DNA of 32,696 nucleotides from Verrucomicrobiota bacterium (lineage in GTDB: Bacteria > Verrucomicrobiota > Verrucomicrobiia > Chthoniobacterales > JAFAMB01), in contig JAFAKL010000398.1 in assembly GCA_019235445.1 (NCBI GenBank), positions 1 through 32,696 on the forward strand, in the 5' to 3' direction. Shown in pieces: positions 1-8,710 of this stretch. Position numbers and translations under genes: made by a program. Numbering within the stretch: the stretch's first letter is position 1; every line of letters starts with the position of its first letter. A model generated the notes under the pieces. The model did no database searches. It was given only the letters and a program-made list of their open reading frames with translations, and had not been told where the DNA came from.

Positions 1-1
1 A

Positions 2-1087
2 TGCTTTGGAGATCAGGAAGTCGACCAGCCACACCTGAGTGTAAGAGGATTTGGGATCAATACCGCCGTCTTTCGCTGCCCCAAAAATCTCAATTCCGTA
101 TTCGGGGCGATCCGGCGTTGCACCGATTTCAACACGGTAGGTTTGGACGCCGACATCGTCCATTGCCACACCTGGTACTCCCATTTCGGTGGGATTCTGG
201 CCAAGCTCAATTACCATGTTCCGATGGTTCTGACGGTTCATTCGCTGGAACCCCTCCGGCCATGGAAACGTGAACAGCTAGGGTACGGCTACGATTGTTC
301 GACCTGGCTGGAAAAGACGGCGACCGAGATGGCCGATGTGGTGGTCGCTGTCTCGGAGGGGACGCGGAAGGATATCCTCCGACTCTTCAATATCGACCCC
401 GCACGAGTCCGCATTATCTATAACGGGATTGATCCTGAAGAATATTACCCCCGTAAATCCGGCGATCTGCTGCCGAAGTACGGCATCGATCCCAGCAAAC
501 CTTTCGTTTTGTTTGTCGGCCGGATCGCCCGGCAAAAAGGTATCATTCATCTCGTCAATGCGATCAAATATATGGACGCCGGATTTCAAGTCGTTCTTTG
601 CGCCGGCGCGCCTGACACCCCTGAGATTGCCGAGGAAATGAAACGGGCGGTGGCAGAGGCAGTAAAGAAGAGAGATGGGGTCAGCTGGATTGATGAAATG
701 GTGACGAAAGAAGTTGTTTACCAGCTTTACTCTCACGCTGCAGTCTTCGTTTGCCCTTCTATTTACGAACCCTTTGGAATCATCAACCTTGAGGCGATGG
801 CGTGTGAAACCGCAGTGGTGGCCGCAGCCGTCGGAGGCATTAAAGAGGTCGTGGTGGATGGAGAAACCGGGTTTCTCGTGCCCTTGGAGCAGATGCAGAC
901 GACGCCCTTCGAACCGGTAGATCCGGACAAATTCGCCCGCGATCTGGCTGAGAAGATAAATCTATTGATGGCCGATCCGGCCTTACGCAAAAGCTTTGGA
1001 GAGGCTGGACGCAAGCGAGCTGTCGAAAAGTTCAGCTGGTCGGCAATCGCCGCTGAAACAAAAAAAATGTACGAATCGCTCCTCTAA
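2..1087 (+). CDS. glgA: Glycogen synthase / GT4 glycosyltransferase, 5' truncated by window edge
   Basis: Frame 2 is open from base 2 (CFGDQEVDQPHLSVRGFGINTAVFRCPKN...DADIVHCHTWYSHFGG) and joins the listed ORF 143..1087. Motifs: HCHTWY, VLTVHSLEPLRPWK, NGIDPEEYY, FVGRIARQKG, PSIYEPFGIINLEAMAC. Confidence 0.9.
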   Translation, partial: CFGDQEVDQPHLSVRGFGINTAVFRCPKNLNSVFGAIRRCTDFNTVGLDADIVHCHTWYSHFGGILAKLNYHVPMVLTVHSLEPLRPWKREQLGYGYDCSTWLEKTATEMADVVVAVSEGTRKDILRLFNIDPARVRIIYNGIDPEEYYPRKSGDLLPKYGIDPSKPFVLFVGRIARQKGIIHLVNAIKYMDAGFQVVLCAGAPDTPEIAEEMKRAVAEAVKKRDGVSWIDEMVTKEVVYQLYSHAAVFVCPSIYEPFGIINLEAMACETAVVAAAVGGIKEVVVDGETGFLVPLEQMQTTPFEPVDPDKFARDLAEKINLLMADPALRKSFGEAGRKRAVEKFSWSAIAAETKKMYESLL

Positions 1088-1183
1088 CCCCGGCGGTTGA
1101 TACACAAGGAAGCGTCCCGCGGCTTTCTTTAAGCCGGGCAAAGCGGGACGGTTCGCCTCCGGGTTCAGCGCCGGCCCCACTCG

Positions 1184-1218
1184 GAACGTTGAACCTTGAG
1201 CGTCGAGCGTCGAACGTT
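1184..1218. repeat. Five tandem heptamers GAACGTT-GAACCTT-GAGCGTC-GAGCGTC-GAACGTT upstream of obgE
   Basis: Read directly; consensus GARCNTY, ends 8 nt before the ATG at 1227. Confidence 0.85.
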
Positions 1219-1226
1219 CATGCCTC

Positions 1227-2291
1227 ATGTTTGTCGATCGGATCAGAATTCATGCAAAAGCTGGGGATGGCGGTAACGGCTGCGTCAGTTTTCGACGGGA
1301 GAAATTTGTCCCGAGAGGCGGCCCGGACGGCGGTGATGGAGGCAAGGGGGGCGACATCATCTTCCGGACCAATGTGCATACTGACAACCTGGTAGCATTC
1401 TATTATCAACCGCTCTTGAAGGCGTCGCGCGGCGAACATGGAATGGGCAAGAACATGTACGGTAAAGCGGGCAAAGACTCTATCCACAAAGTGCCCGCAG
1501 GCACGCTGATCTACCGGATACCGTCCCACATTCTGGAGCTGCCAACGGCAGAGGAGACGCTGGATGTGCCCCCGCCCAAGCTGGTGATTTCGCCGATGGA
1601 TTGTGAATTGGTCGCTGATCTGAATCAGGAAAATCAGGAGCTGATTTTGTGCAGAGGCGGATCCGGCGGTAAAGGGAACACCCATTTTAAAAGCTCGACT
1701 AATCGCGCCCCGCGGCAATTCACCGAAGGTGAATCGGGCGAAGAGGGCTATTTTCTTTTGGAGCTGCGAAAGATAGCTGATGTGGGGTTAGTCGGTTACC
1801 CGAATGCCGGCAAATCAACACTGCTGGGAAAAGTTTCTGCCGCCCATCCAAAGATCGCGCCTTATCCATTCACCACCCTGAATCCAGTGGTGGGGGTCGT
1901 GGAATTTGAAGGGTACAGGCGCGCCACCGTGGCAGATATTCCTGGCCTCATAGAAGGAGCGCACCAGAATGTGGGATTAGGTCACGATTTCCTGCGGCAT
2001 ATCGTTCGTTGTAAATTGTTAGTGTTTATCCTCGATGCCGCTGGCAGCGAAGGACGTAATCCAATGGAAGACCTTCATTCACTGCGTCGCGAACTTGACC
2101 TGTACGATCCGACGCTAAGTCAGCGGTCATGGATTATCGCGGCCAATAAAATGGATCTGCCCAATGCCGAGGAAAATTTGGCCATCCTCCGGAATAGGTT
2201 TCCCGAGAAGATGATAGTGCCGATGGTTGCCGCAGACGGCCGCGGTGTGGACGATTTCAAACGCGCGCTGCATACGCTCCTGAGCTTATGA
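1227..2291 (+). CDS. obgE: Obg family GTPase (ObgE/CgtA), no evident OCT domain
   Basis: MFVDRIRIHAKAGDGGNGCVSFRREKFVPRGGPDGGDGGKGG Obg fold; GYPNAGKSTLL Walker A; DIPGLIEGAH; NKMD. Confidence 0.97.
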   Translation: MFVDRIRIHAKAGDGGNGCVSFRREKFVPRGGPDGGDGGKGGDIIFRTNVHTDNLVAFYYQPLLKASRGEHGMGKNMYGKAGKDSIHKVPAGTLIYRIPSHILELPTAEETLDVPPPKLVISPMDCELVADLNQENQELILCRGGSGGKGNTHFKSSTNRAPRQFTEGESGEEGYFLLELRKIADVGLVGYPNAGKSTLLGKVSAAHPKIAPYPFTTLNPVVGVVEFEGYRRATVADIPGLIEGAHQNVGLGHDFLRHIVRCKLLVFILDAAGSEGRNPMEDLHSLRRELDLYDPTLSQRSWIIAANKMDLPNAEENLAILRNRFPEKMIVPMVAADGRGVDDFKRALHTLLSL

Positions 2292-2375
2292 ACTGGTGGT
2301 GGCGACCTCTTTGGAAAGGGCCGGGAGTGGACGCAGAAAGCCGAGGGGGCTTATCTGATCGATTTTGAAGGACTG

Positions 2376-3575
2376 ATGCAATCCTCGGTCGCGACGTCCG
2401 AATCCAGAGCGAAGCCGCTCATTGCCAGCTTTTGCACCTATTTTCTCAAGGCGGAGATGCTTCATATCTATCGCCAGATTATTGCGCTGCAGAGGGTTGA
2501 GACCTTTGTTATCACGAAAATTCGGGAGAATGCAGCGCTGTATCCATTCCGCGATCTGGAGCTGCTCAAAAGCTCGAAGCCCAATCCCGTTTGTCGTGGG
2601 CGCCTGAAGTATTTGGCCCGAGCGCCCGCACTGGTTTACCGGGGCGAATTTGACGGCATCCGTCGCGTGCTCCTGCGACGGAACCCGGATCTCATGCACG
2701 TCTACTTCGGAAATACCGGCGTTCATCTGCTGCCGCTCATTGAGAGATGGGATCGTCCCTGCGTCGTTTCGTTCCATGGAATGGACGTTCAACGCCGGGA
2801 AAGCGAGCGAGGTTACGAAGCCAGTCTCCGGAAGCTGCTGCGATTAGTGCCGCTCGTCCTGGTCCGAAGCCGATCGATTGCGCAGCGTTTGATAGAACTT
2901 GGTTGCGATCCGCAAAAGGTTCGATTGAACCGTACGGGAATACCGCTGGGAGAGTTTCCGTATCTGGCCAGAACCCCTCCCACAGAAGGCGCGTGGACGA
3001 TTATTCAGGCTTGCCGATTGGTTCCCAAGAAAGGATTGCCGACGGCGTTGCGGGCGTTTGCACGATTCGCAAGAGAATTCCCAAGATCCAAATTCCTGAT
3101 CGCAGGCGGCGGTCCACTGCGCCAGGAGCTGGAACAACTGGTGCGCCGGCTAGACCTGCAAAAAGCCGTCGTCTTTCTTGGATTCCTTGGTCAATCCCAA
3201 TTGCGCGAGATGTACGAAAAAGCGCACATTTTCATGCATCCCAGTGAATTGCCGCCCGACTCTAATGAGGAGGGAGTTCCAAATTCAATGCTCGAAGCGA
3301 TGGCCAGCGGGTTGCCCGTGGTCGCAACTCGCCATGGCGGAATTCCCGAAGCGGTGACTGACGGCGTGAACGGGTTGCTGGTCCCGGAACGAGACGATGA
3401 AGGATTAGCCAAGTCTCTACTGAAGCTCGTCCAAGATCCTGCTCTTTGGAAGGCCTTGGGTGCGTCCGCTTCGCGTACGGTAACGATGGAATTCGCGCAA
3501 CCGCGCCAAATCGAATCCCTCGAATCTGCTTACTTTGAAGCTATTGAAGAGTGGCAAAAGAAAGCGTCAGTTTAA
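2376..3575 (+). CDS. GT4 family glycosyltransferase
   Basis: VSFHGMDVQRRE, RTGIPLGEFPY, ACRLVPKKGLPTALRAFA, AGGGPLRQELEQL, EEGVPNSMLEAMASGLPVVATRHGGIPEAV. Confidence 0.93.
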   Translation: MQSSVATSESRAKPLIASFCTYFLKAEMLHIYRQIIALQRVETFVITKIRENAALYPFRDLELLKSSKPNPVCRGRLKYLARAPALVYRGEFDGIRRVLLRRNPDLMHVYFGNTGVHLLPLIERWDRPCVVSFHGMDVQRRESERGYEASLRKLLRLVPLVLVRSRSIAQRLIELGCDPQKVRLNRTGIPLGEFPYLARTPPTEGAWTIIQACRLVPKKGLPTALRAFARFAREFPRSKFLIAGGGPLRQELEQLVRRLDLQKAVVFLGFLGQSQLREMYEKAHIFMHPSELPPDSNEEGVPNSMLEAMASGLPVVATRHGGIPEAVTDGVNGLLVPERDDEGLAKSLLKLVQDPALWKALGASASRTVTMEFAQPRQIESLESAYFEAIEEWQKKASV

Positions 3576-3613
3576 GCTTAACTTGCAAGCAGGGACGAAA
3601 GCACTGTAAGCAA

Positions 3614-3636
3614 AGCGCTCGATTTACTTCGACGCT
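3614..3636 (+). terminator. Possible hairpin terminator after GT4
   Basis: agcg(c)tcga ... tcgacgct stem with one bulge, followed by cttgttt. Confidence 0.3.
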
Positions 3637-3728
3637 CTTGTTTAATTGATGACGCGCTACGCTCCATTCCGCCCCTTCCAACGAAAGACCGCGCGAGCCA
3701 GAATCCGGCTTTTGAGCGCCGTTTCAAC

Positions 3729-4769
3729 CTATGCAGAAATCACCTGAATCTGTGCCTTTATGCAATCCGGCGGCATCTTCACTGCGAATTCAAATGCCTC
3801 GATGCTATCGCGAAAATCAAAGGTGCGACTGATCAAAGGTTTGAGATCGATTTTGCCCGATCCCATGAGAGCGAGCGCACGCGGATATACGTGAGCGTAC
3901 CTGAATACTGTCTCGATGGAAGCCTCCTTGGCGCTCAGCGCCACGATATCCAGTGAGACAGGACGTATCGGCAGCCCAACAAGCACAATCCGTCCTCCTG
4001 GGCACAGCGCCTCGGGCGCGGCTTGGATAGCAGCGGGAGCCCCGCTTGCCTCGAAAACGAGATCTGCGCCCCACCCGTCAGTTAGTTCATCAATAACCCC
4101 GCGCAAATTCTCCTTTGCCACATTTACCGGCCGAATTGGCCCCAAAGTGGCTGCCAGATCAAGCTTCGGTTGCTGGACATCGGTAATTACGACTTGGCTG
4201 CATCCTCCGGCAATCGCGGCTAACGAGGTGACGATGCCAATCGGTCCTGCCCCCATGACGACCGCGAGATCCCCTGGCTTGATCTTCGCTTTCACTGCTG
4301 CATGCATGCCCACCGCCAGTGGCTCAACCATGGCGCCTTCGGCGAAGCTGACGTTGTCCGGCAGCTTGAATGTATAGGCGGCAGGATGAATGACGTAGGG
4401 TGTCAGACATCCGTGGATCGGCGGCGTCGCCCAGAAGCGCACCGCAGGATCCAAGTTGTAAATTCCTAAACGGCTCGCGCGGCTATTCGGGTCAGGAATG
4501 CCGGGTTCCATGCAGACACGGTCACCAGGTTTATGATGCTTAACCGCATGACCGACTTCCACCACGGTGCCGGATGCTTCATGACCGAGGACCATTGGTT
4601 CTTTTACCACGAACGGGCCAATTGCACCGTATTCGTAGTAGTGGACGTCACTTCCGCAGATTCCCACCGTTTGTATTTTGATCTTAACGTCGTGGGGACC
4701 CACTTCGGTCGGTAAATTGATTTCGCGAATGGACAGTTCACCTTTGCGTTCCAGCACTAAAGCTTCCAT
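3729..4769 (-). CDS. Zinc-dependent sorbitol/xylitol-type dehydrogenase (MDR superfamily)
   Basis: [58 protein letters not shown]. Confidence 0.93.
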   Translation of the reverse strand: MEALVLERKGELSIREINLPTEVGPHDVKIKIQTVGICGSDVHYYEYGAIGPFVVKEPMVLGHEASGTVVEVGHAVKHHKPGDRVCMEPGIPDPNSRASRLGIYNLDPAVRFWATPPIHGCLTPYVIHPAAYTFKLPDNVSFAEGAMVEPLAVGMHAAVKAKIKPGDLAVVMGAGPIGIVTSLAAIAGGCSQVVITDVQQPKLDLAATLGPIRPVNVAKENLRGVIDELTDGWGADLVFEASGAPAAIQAAPEALCPGGRIVLVGLPIRPVSLDIVALSAKEASIETVFRYAHVYPRALALMGSGKIDLKPLISRTFDFRDSIEAFEFAVKMPPDCIKAQIQVISA

Positions 4770-5066
4770 GAATAGACAAAATATTGAGGTTTAGCGTTTG
4801 TTTAAATCTGCGCCTTTCCGAACCAGACAAGAGGGGGATAAAAAAATGGTGAAAGTTCTATGCCGTTCGGCTTAGACCATCTCAACCTTTCCCGAACATC
4901 TTTCCGGTTGCAATGTCAAATAGAGGCCGCTGCCCACAAACTCCTTACCGCGTCCGCTAGCTGGGTTGGTCTGGCCGATCCAAAAAACAACTTGCAGAAG
5001 ACGCCTGTGCGCTGAAAGCGCAGAAACAAGGAAAACCCAGCCGGCGCCACCCCGGTCATTATAAGA

Positions 5067-5119
5067 GCCCCAAAACAAGGGAAAAGCCCCAAAACAAGGG
5101 ACAGCCCCAAAACAAGGGA
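5067..5119. repeat. Three tandem copies of GCCCCAAAACAAGGGA (periods 19 and 18 bp)
   Basis: Copies at 5067-5082, 5086-5101, 5104-5119, read directly. Confidence 0.9.
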
Positions 5120-5214
5120 CAGGTCAAATATTTGCCGGGGCGCCGGAGGCGAACGTACAACAAGGAGGACAGATTGGATGTTACGGGGAGGGAAATTTTG
5201 GGGACAGGTCAAAT
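5116..5214. repeat. Pair of 14-bp direct repeats GGGACAGGTCAAAT, 85 bp apart
   Basis: Copies at 5116-5129 and 5201-5214; the first overlaps the end of the tandem repeat. Confidence 0.85.
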
Positions 5215-5297
5215 GGCGCGGTGCGTACTCCGAGTGCAGACTGCGGCTTGAGCCAAGGAGCTAACTACCCCGAAACCGGGATGACAAGCGGGACTTC

Positions 5298-5398
5298 CAG
5301 CGGAACGACCTTTCTTCACCTGGGCCCGAGGGGCACAGGCGGCTACTTTGATCGAGCTGAGTTCCCCAAACAGCGGGCCGAAGTAGCTCGTTCCGCTG
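5298..5398. repeat. Nested inverted repeats upstream of the integrase remnant
   Basis: Outer cagcggaacga (5298-5308)/tcgttccgctg (5388-5398); inner gctactt (5342-5348)/aagtagc (5381-5387). Confidence 0.7.
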
Positions 5399-5989
5399 AG
5401 CCTCCCGTCGCCAACACTTTTCGGCACTGCCTTATAGCGGTCTGTTACGAGAGCCAGTGGCTGTCGACGAGGAGGGAGTTCAATGGTAGAGGAGAAGGGC
5501 CATTTTCTCCAGGTGGCAACGCGTAGCACCCGAAAAGCCTGGCGGATTAACCGCATCCAGCCGCCAGCAACTGCAGGAAGGAACCCGCAGTTGCGCTTCG
5601 CCGTCAGGGCGGGGACTCGGGCGTCGATCAGGCCGAGGCACCCCGGAGTAACGTTGGCCGGCCCCGTCGTTACGCCTCATTGCTGCTGCGCACTGGCTAC
5701 GTCCGCTCTGGCTCTGGCTCAGGCTCAGGCCCAGAACTTCTGCCAACGTTTTCCACACGGGCGCGGACCCGCATGGGTAGGATTCGCCAAAGTCTGGACG
5801 GATCTTCCCAATCACGTGCAACCATTCGTCGAGCGTTGGTTACGCGAACGAGGAACGCGCTGCCGCAACGAGCGCGCGCGCAAAAAGCTCGCCAACTGCG
5901 TCCGGAGCCCAGTCGAGCGGATGTTGGGCTTGGTCTTGCCGGATTACGTGGGGAGCGGGCGCGGCAAGCGACCCCACTCCTTCCTCGGG

Positions 5990-6564
5990 CAAGCTCCAGG
6001 CTATTTCGACTTTTTACAGGAGGAACGCGGGCTCAGTCCGCGCACTCTGGAGTATTACGATTATTGCCTGCGAAGTTTGCAGACCTATCTGCAGGATATT
6101 GAGGTTAGCGTGCTGGAGGAACTCTCGCCCATGATCCTGATTGCCTTCGTGACGGCTCGAGGCCAGGAATGGGGTAAAAGCGCCATCACCGTATTGTGTG
6201 CTGCTTTACGGGTGTTTTTGCGCTATCTGCATCGAGAAGGTCTGATTCGCCGGGCCTCAGTTCCAGTGTCGAATGTCCCAAGCAAAGGGCAGGCATCACC
6301 GTAGCTCGCAGCGGTTCTCACACACCCGACACACTTGCGTGCAGCGTCTGGTCGATGCCCATTTTTCTCTGAAGACCATCGGCGATTATGTGGGCCACCG
6401 CTCACCTGACTCAACCATGATCTACAGCAAAGGTGTTTACCGCCGCTTGGACCAATGTGCTGATGCGGGTTGGGAAACTCCGGACCCCAGCGGTCAAAGA
6501 ATAAGCAAGTCGAGCAGAGATAATTACTTGGATATCCAGGGATCGCGCCCAATGGTTGACCCAA
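5990..6564 (+). pseudogene. Decayed tyrosine recombinase/integrase (N-terminal SAM-like domain plus C-terminal end, central catalytic part missing)
   Basis: YFDFLQEERGLSPRTLEYYDYCLRSLQTYL...LRVFLRYLHREGLI in frame 2; SHTRHTCVQRLVDAHFSLKTIGDYVGHRSPDSTMIYSK in frame 3. The frame changes near 6290 and the first catalytic Arg region is absent. Confidence 0.85.
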
Positions 6565-6703
6565 ATTCGTGCAGACCGGGAGCGTACCCGGTGTGGTACT
6601 GTACCGCTCAGCCCCCGGAACGGCTGAACCGGGGGGTTTGTGCAGGAGATTAGATTAGTCGCCGAGCGGAGCGCCTATTTCCCGCAAGAGGAAAGTACAC
6701 CTG

Positions 6704-7129
6704 TTAAGCAATGAGCTTTTTGGTCAGGCTGATATCGGCCTTCAGCACTCGCGAAACAGGACACCCTGCCTTTGCTTTGTCGGCGATTTCATCGAATTTC
6801 GCAGCGTCTATTCCGGGAACCTTGCCTGTCAAATCAAGGTGAATCGTGGTGATAGTCCAGTTTCCGTCAACTTGATCCAACGTGAGCGTTGCTTGTGTGG
6901 ATAGTTCGTCGGGCTTGAATCCTTCGGCACCCAGGAAGGCCGAACATGCCATCGTAAAACAGCCCGCATGGGCTGCGGCGATTAGCTCCTCTGGGTTCGT
7001 GCCCACCCCGTTTTCGAAACGGGTTGAAAAAGAATATTGGGTCTGCTTTAACACGCCACTTTGTGTGGAAACCGTGCCTTTGCCTTGCTTGAGATCGCCG
7101 TTCCAGACGGCGCTTGCGGTACGTTTCAT
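6704..7129 (-). CDS. osmC: OsmC family protein (peroxide reductase-like)
   Basis: [65 protein letters not shown]. Start moved to the internal Met at 7129. Confidence 0.93.
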   Translation of the reverse strand: MKRTASAVWNGDLKQGKGTVSTQSGVLKQTQYSFSTRFENGVGTNPEELIAAAHAGCFTMACSAFLGAEGFKPDELSTQATLTLDQVDGNWTITTIHLDLTGKVPGIDAAKFDEIADKAKAGCPVSRVLKADISLTKKLIA

Positions 7130-7417
7130 AGGTTTTCGGGGATTTTGATCCGGTGTAAGGGTTTGAGAAGCATCCCGGGATGCCTCGGTTTCAAAATGCC
7201 GCTCGAGCGCTGACAATCAAGTCAATTGAGTTGACGAGGAACTCTCCCGCTGAAGGTGGTTCGTAAACCTTCGCGCTGGCGCAAAACGCTGTAACGCCGC
7301 AAAAGCAGAGCGAATTCAGAGAGGCTGGCGCTAGATCCCGGAGAAAATAGGGGCTCGACTGACCTATCGAGACTCAAAATCGCCAGTCACGGACCAGAGG
7401 ACCTAGAGTGCAGAAGA

Positions 7418-7597
7418 TTAACTTTTCGAGAAAGCGAAACTCGGGATGGGGAATTTCGCGTTGATCAGTTTCAAAACCTCCGTACAAACTTCGTCCATTG
7501 AGATATCAAAGACCTCACTGATGGCACGCAACTCGGCGAGTTGGTCAGGCGTCGCGGCAAGCAGGACTTCGTTTAATTGCTGAGGAGAATATTTCAT
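7418..7597 (-). CDS. Small hypothetical protein (59 aa), not in the supplied ORF track
   Basis: Translated by hand: MKYSPQQLNEVLLAATPDQLAELRAISEVFDISMDEVCTEVLKLINAKFPIPSFAFSKS*. Confidence 0.45.
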   Translation of the reverse strand: MKYSPQQLNEVLLAATPDQLAELRAISEVFDISMDEVCTEVLKLINAKFPIPSFAFSKS

Positions 7598-7710
7598 CGA
7601 CCGTTTGAGCTAACGAGGTAAATCGGTACTCGTGAGCGGAACTTGAGATAGATTTCGATCTCGTGCCCTGTCCCTGAATAACAGGTACCTGATATTTCGG
7701 CGACAGTACA

Positions 7711-8595
7711 CTAGGCCAAGACATCGGACAGTGCGGCCCGTAACTCAGGGAAACGGAACGAGAAGCCGGTTTGTACGGCTTTCTCCGGGATGAGTCGCAG
7801 ACTGTCCAGCAAAAGCGACGCTTCGTTCGCCGGAAGCAGCCGGAGGGCAAACTCGGGCGCCGCAAACAAAGTTGGGCGTTTGAGAATTTCGCCCATGACT
7901 TTAGTGAACTCTTCGTTGCGTATTGGATTTGGTGATGCGCCGTTTACCGGACCGTGCACGGATTCAGTCTCAAGAGCGTGAAGAAAAAGAGCAGCGATGT
8001 CCGCGAGATGGATCCAGGACATCCATTGCTTACCGGATCCGAGTTTCCCTCCCAGCCCGGATTTGAAAATGTTTTTTATCAGTGGGATGGCTCCGCCGTT
8101 CTTTCCGAAAACCAAGGAGATCCGGACCGGAATGTAGCGGGTACCTGCCGCTTCGGCTTTTTGGCCTTCCGCCTCCCAAACGTTTGCCACTTCAGCGAGG
8201 AAGCCGACAGAAGTTGTCGCACTTGATTCGGTGATGGTCTCTTCACCACGGTTCCCGTAAATGGCCGCCCCAGATGCGCTGACTAGGACAGACGGTCTGC
8301 TCGGGGCCTTCCCGATCGCATCAACGATCCATCGGGTACCATCGATGCGGCTGCGTAAAATCCTTTCCCGTTTCTGTTTGGTCCAGAGTCCGAGAACGGA
8401 TTCGCCGGCGAGATGAATGATCGCTTCGATCCCGCTCAGGTCAATGTCAGGACCGAACGTGCGGACCGGTTCACAGCCCGTCACTGGTTCTCCCTTCCGT
8501 CTTGAAAATGGGATAACCCGATGACCGTGAGCGAGAGCGTCTCGAACGATCTGCTGGGCGAGAAAACCGGACGCTCCGGTGATTCCAATATGCAT
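7711..8595 (-). CDS. TIGR01777-type NAD-dependent epimerase (YfcH-like)
   Basis: MHIGITGASGFLAQQIVRDAL, IIHLAGESVLGLWTKQKRERILRSRIDGT, SASGAAIYGNRGEE, MSWIHLADIAALFLHALE. Confidence 0.95.
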   Translation of the reverse strand: MHIGITGASGFLAQQIVRDALAHGHRVIPFSRRKGEPVTGCEPVRTFGPDIDLSGIEAIIHLAGESVLGLWTKQKRERILRSRIDGTRWIVDAIGKAPSRPSVLVSASGAAIYGNRGEETITESSATTSVGFLAEVANVWEAEGQKAEAAGTRYIPVRISLVFGKNGGAIPLIKNIFKSGLGGKLGSGKQWMSWIHLADIAALFLHALETESVHGPVNGASPNPIRNEEFTKVMGEILKRPTLFAAPEFALRLLPANEASLLLDSLRLIPEKAVQTGFSFRFPELRAALSDVLA

Positions 8596-8710
8596 TTCTT
8601 CTCTAATAACCCCGCGAAGGGGTGGCTACAACCTTCGTGGCAGAGTTATCGAGGGGTCGCCGCGGAAGGCCAGCAATTCCCGGTACCGCGGATGCCAAAT
8701 AGTAGTCGCA

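Noticed and set aside
1-273. ORF 1..273 (+) as a separate gene
   Set aside because: Frame 2 over the same bases encodes the continuous N-terminal part of the GlgA-like protein; the frame 1 translation is low-quality Arg/Pro-rich.
4872-5212. Minus-strand ORFs 4872..5078 and 4916..5212 as genes
   Set aside because: Their LVLGLSLVLGL stretches come from translating the tandem DNA repeat; no recognisable protein motif.
5680-6102. Plus-strand ORF of 140 aa overlapping the integrase remnant
   Set aside because: Arg/Ser/Ala-rich alternate-frame translation; the overlapping frame 2 holds clear recombinase motifs. The short GCTCWG hexamer run (5705-5734) looks incidental.
6575-6635. Group II intron domain V or integron attC site
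   Set aside because: No domain V consensus with a GAAA loop and no attC RYYYAAC/GTTRRRY core boxes; only generic hairpins.
7218-7233. CAAGTCAATTGAGTTG dyad upstream of osmC as an OhrR/OsmC operator
   Set aside because: Short, has a mismatched pair, and a match of this quality is expected by chance; no regulator gene nearby.
7545-7865. Minus-strand ORF 7545..7865
   Set aside because: Overlaps the epimerase C-terminus and the more protein-like 59-aa ORF; its translation has no recognisable motif.
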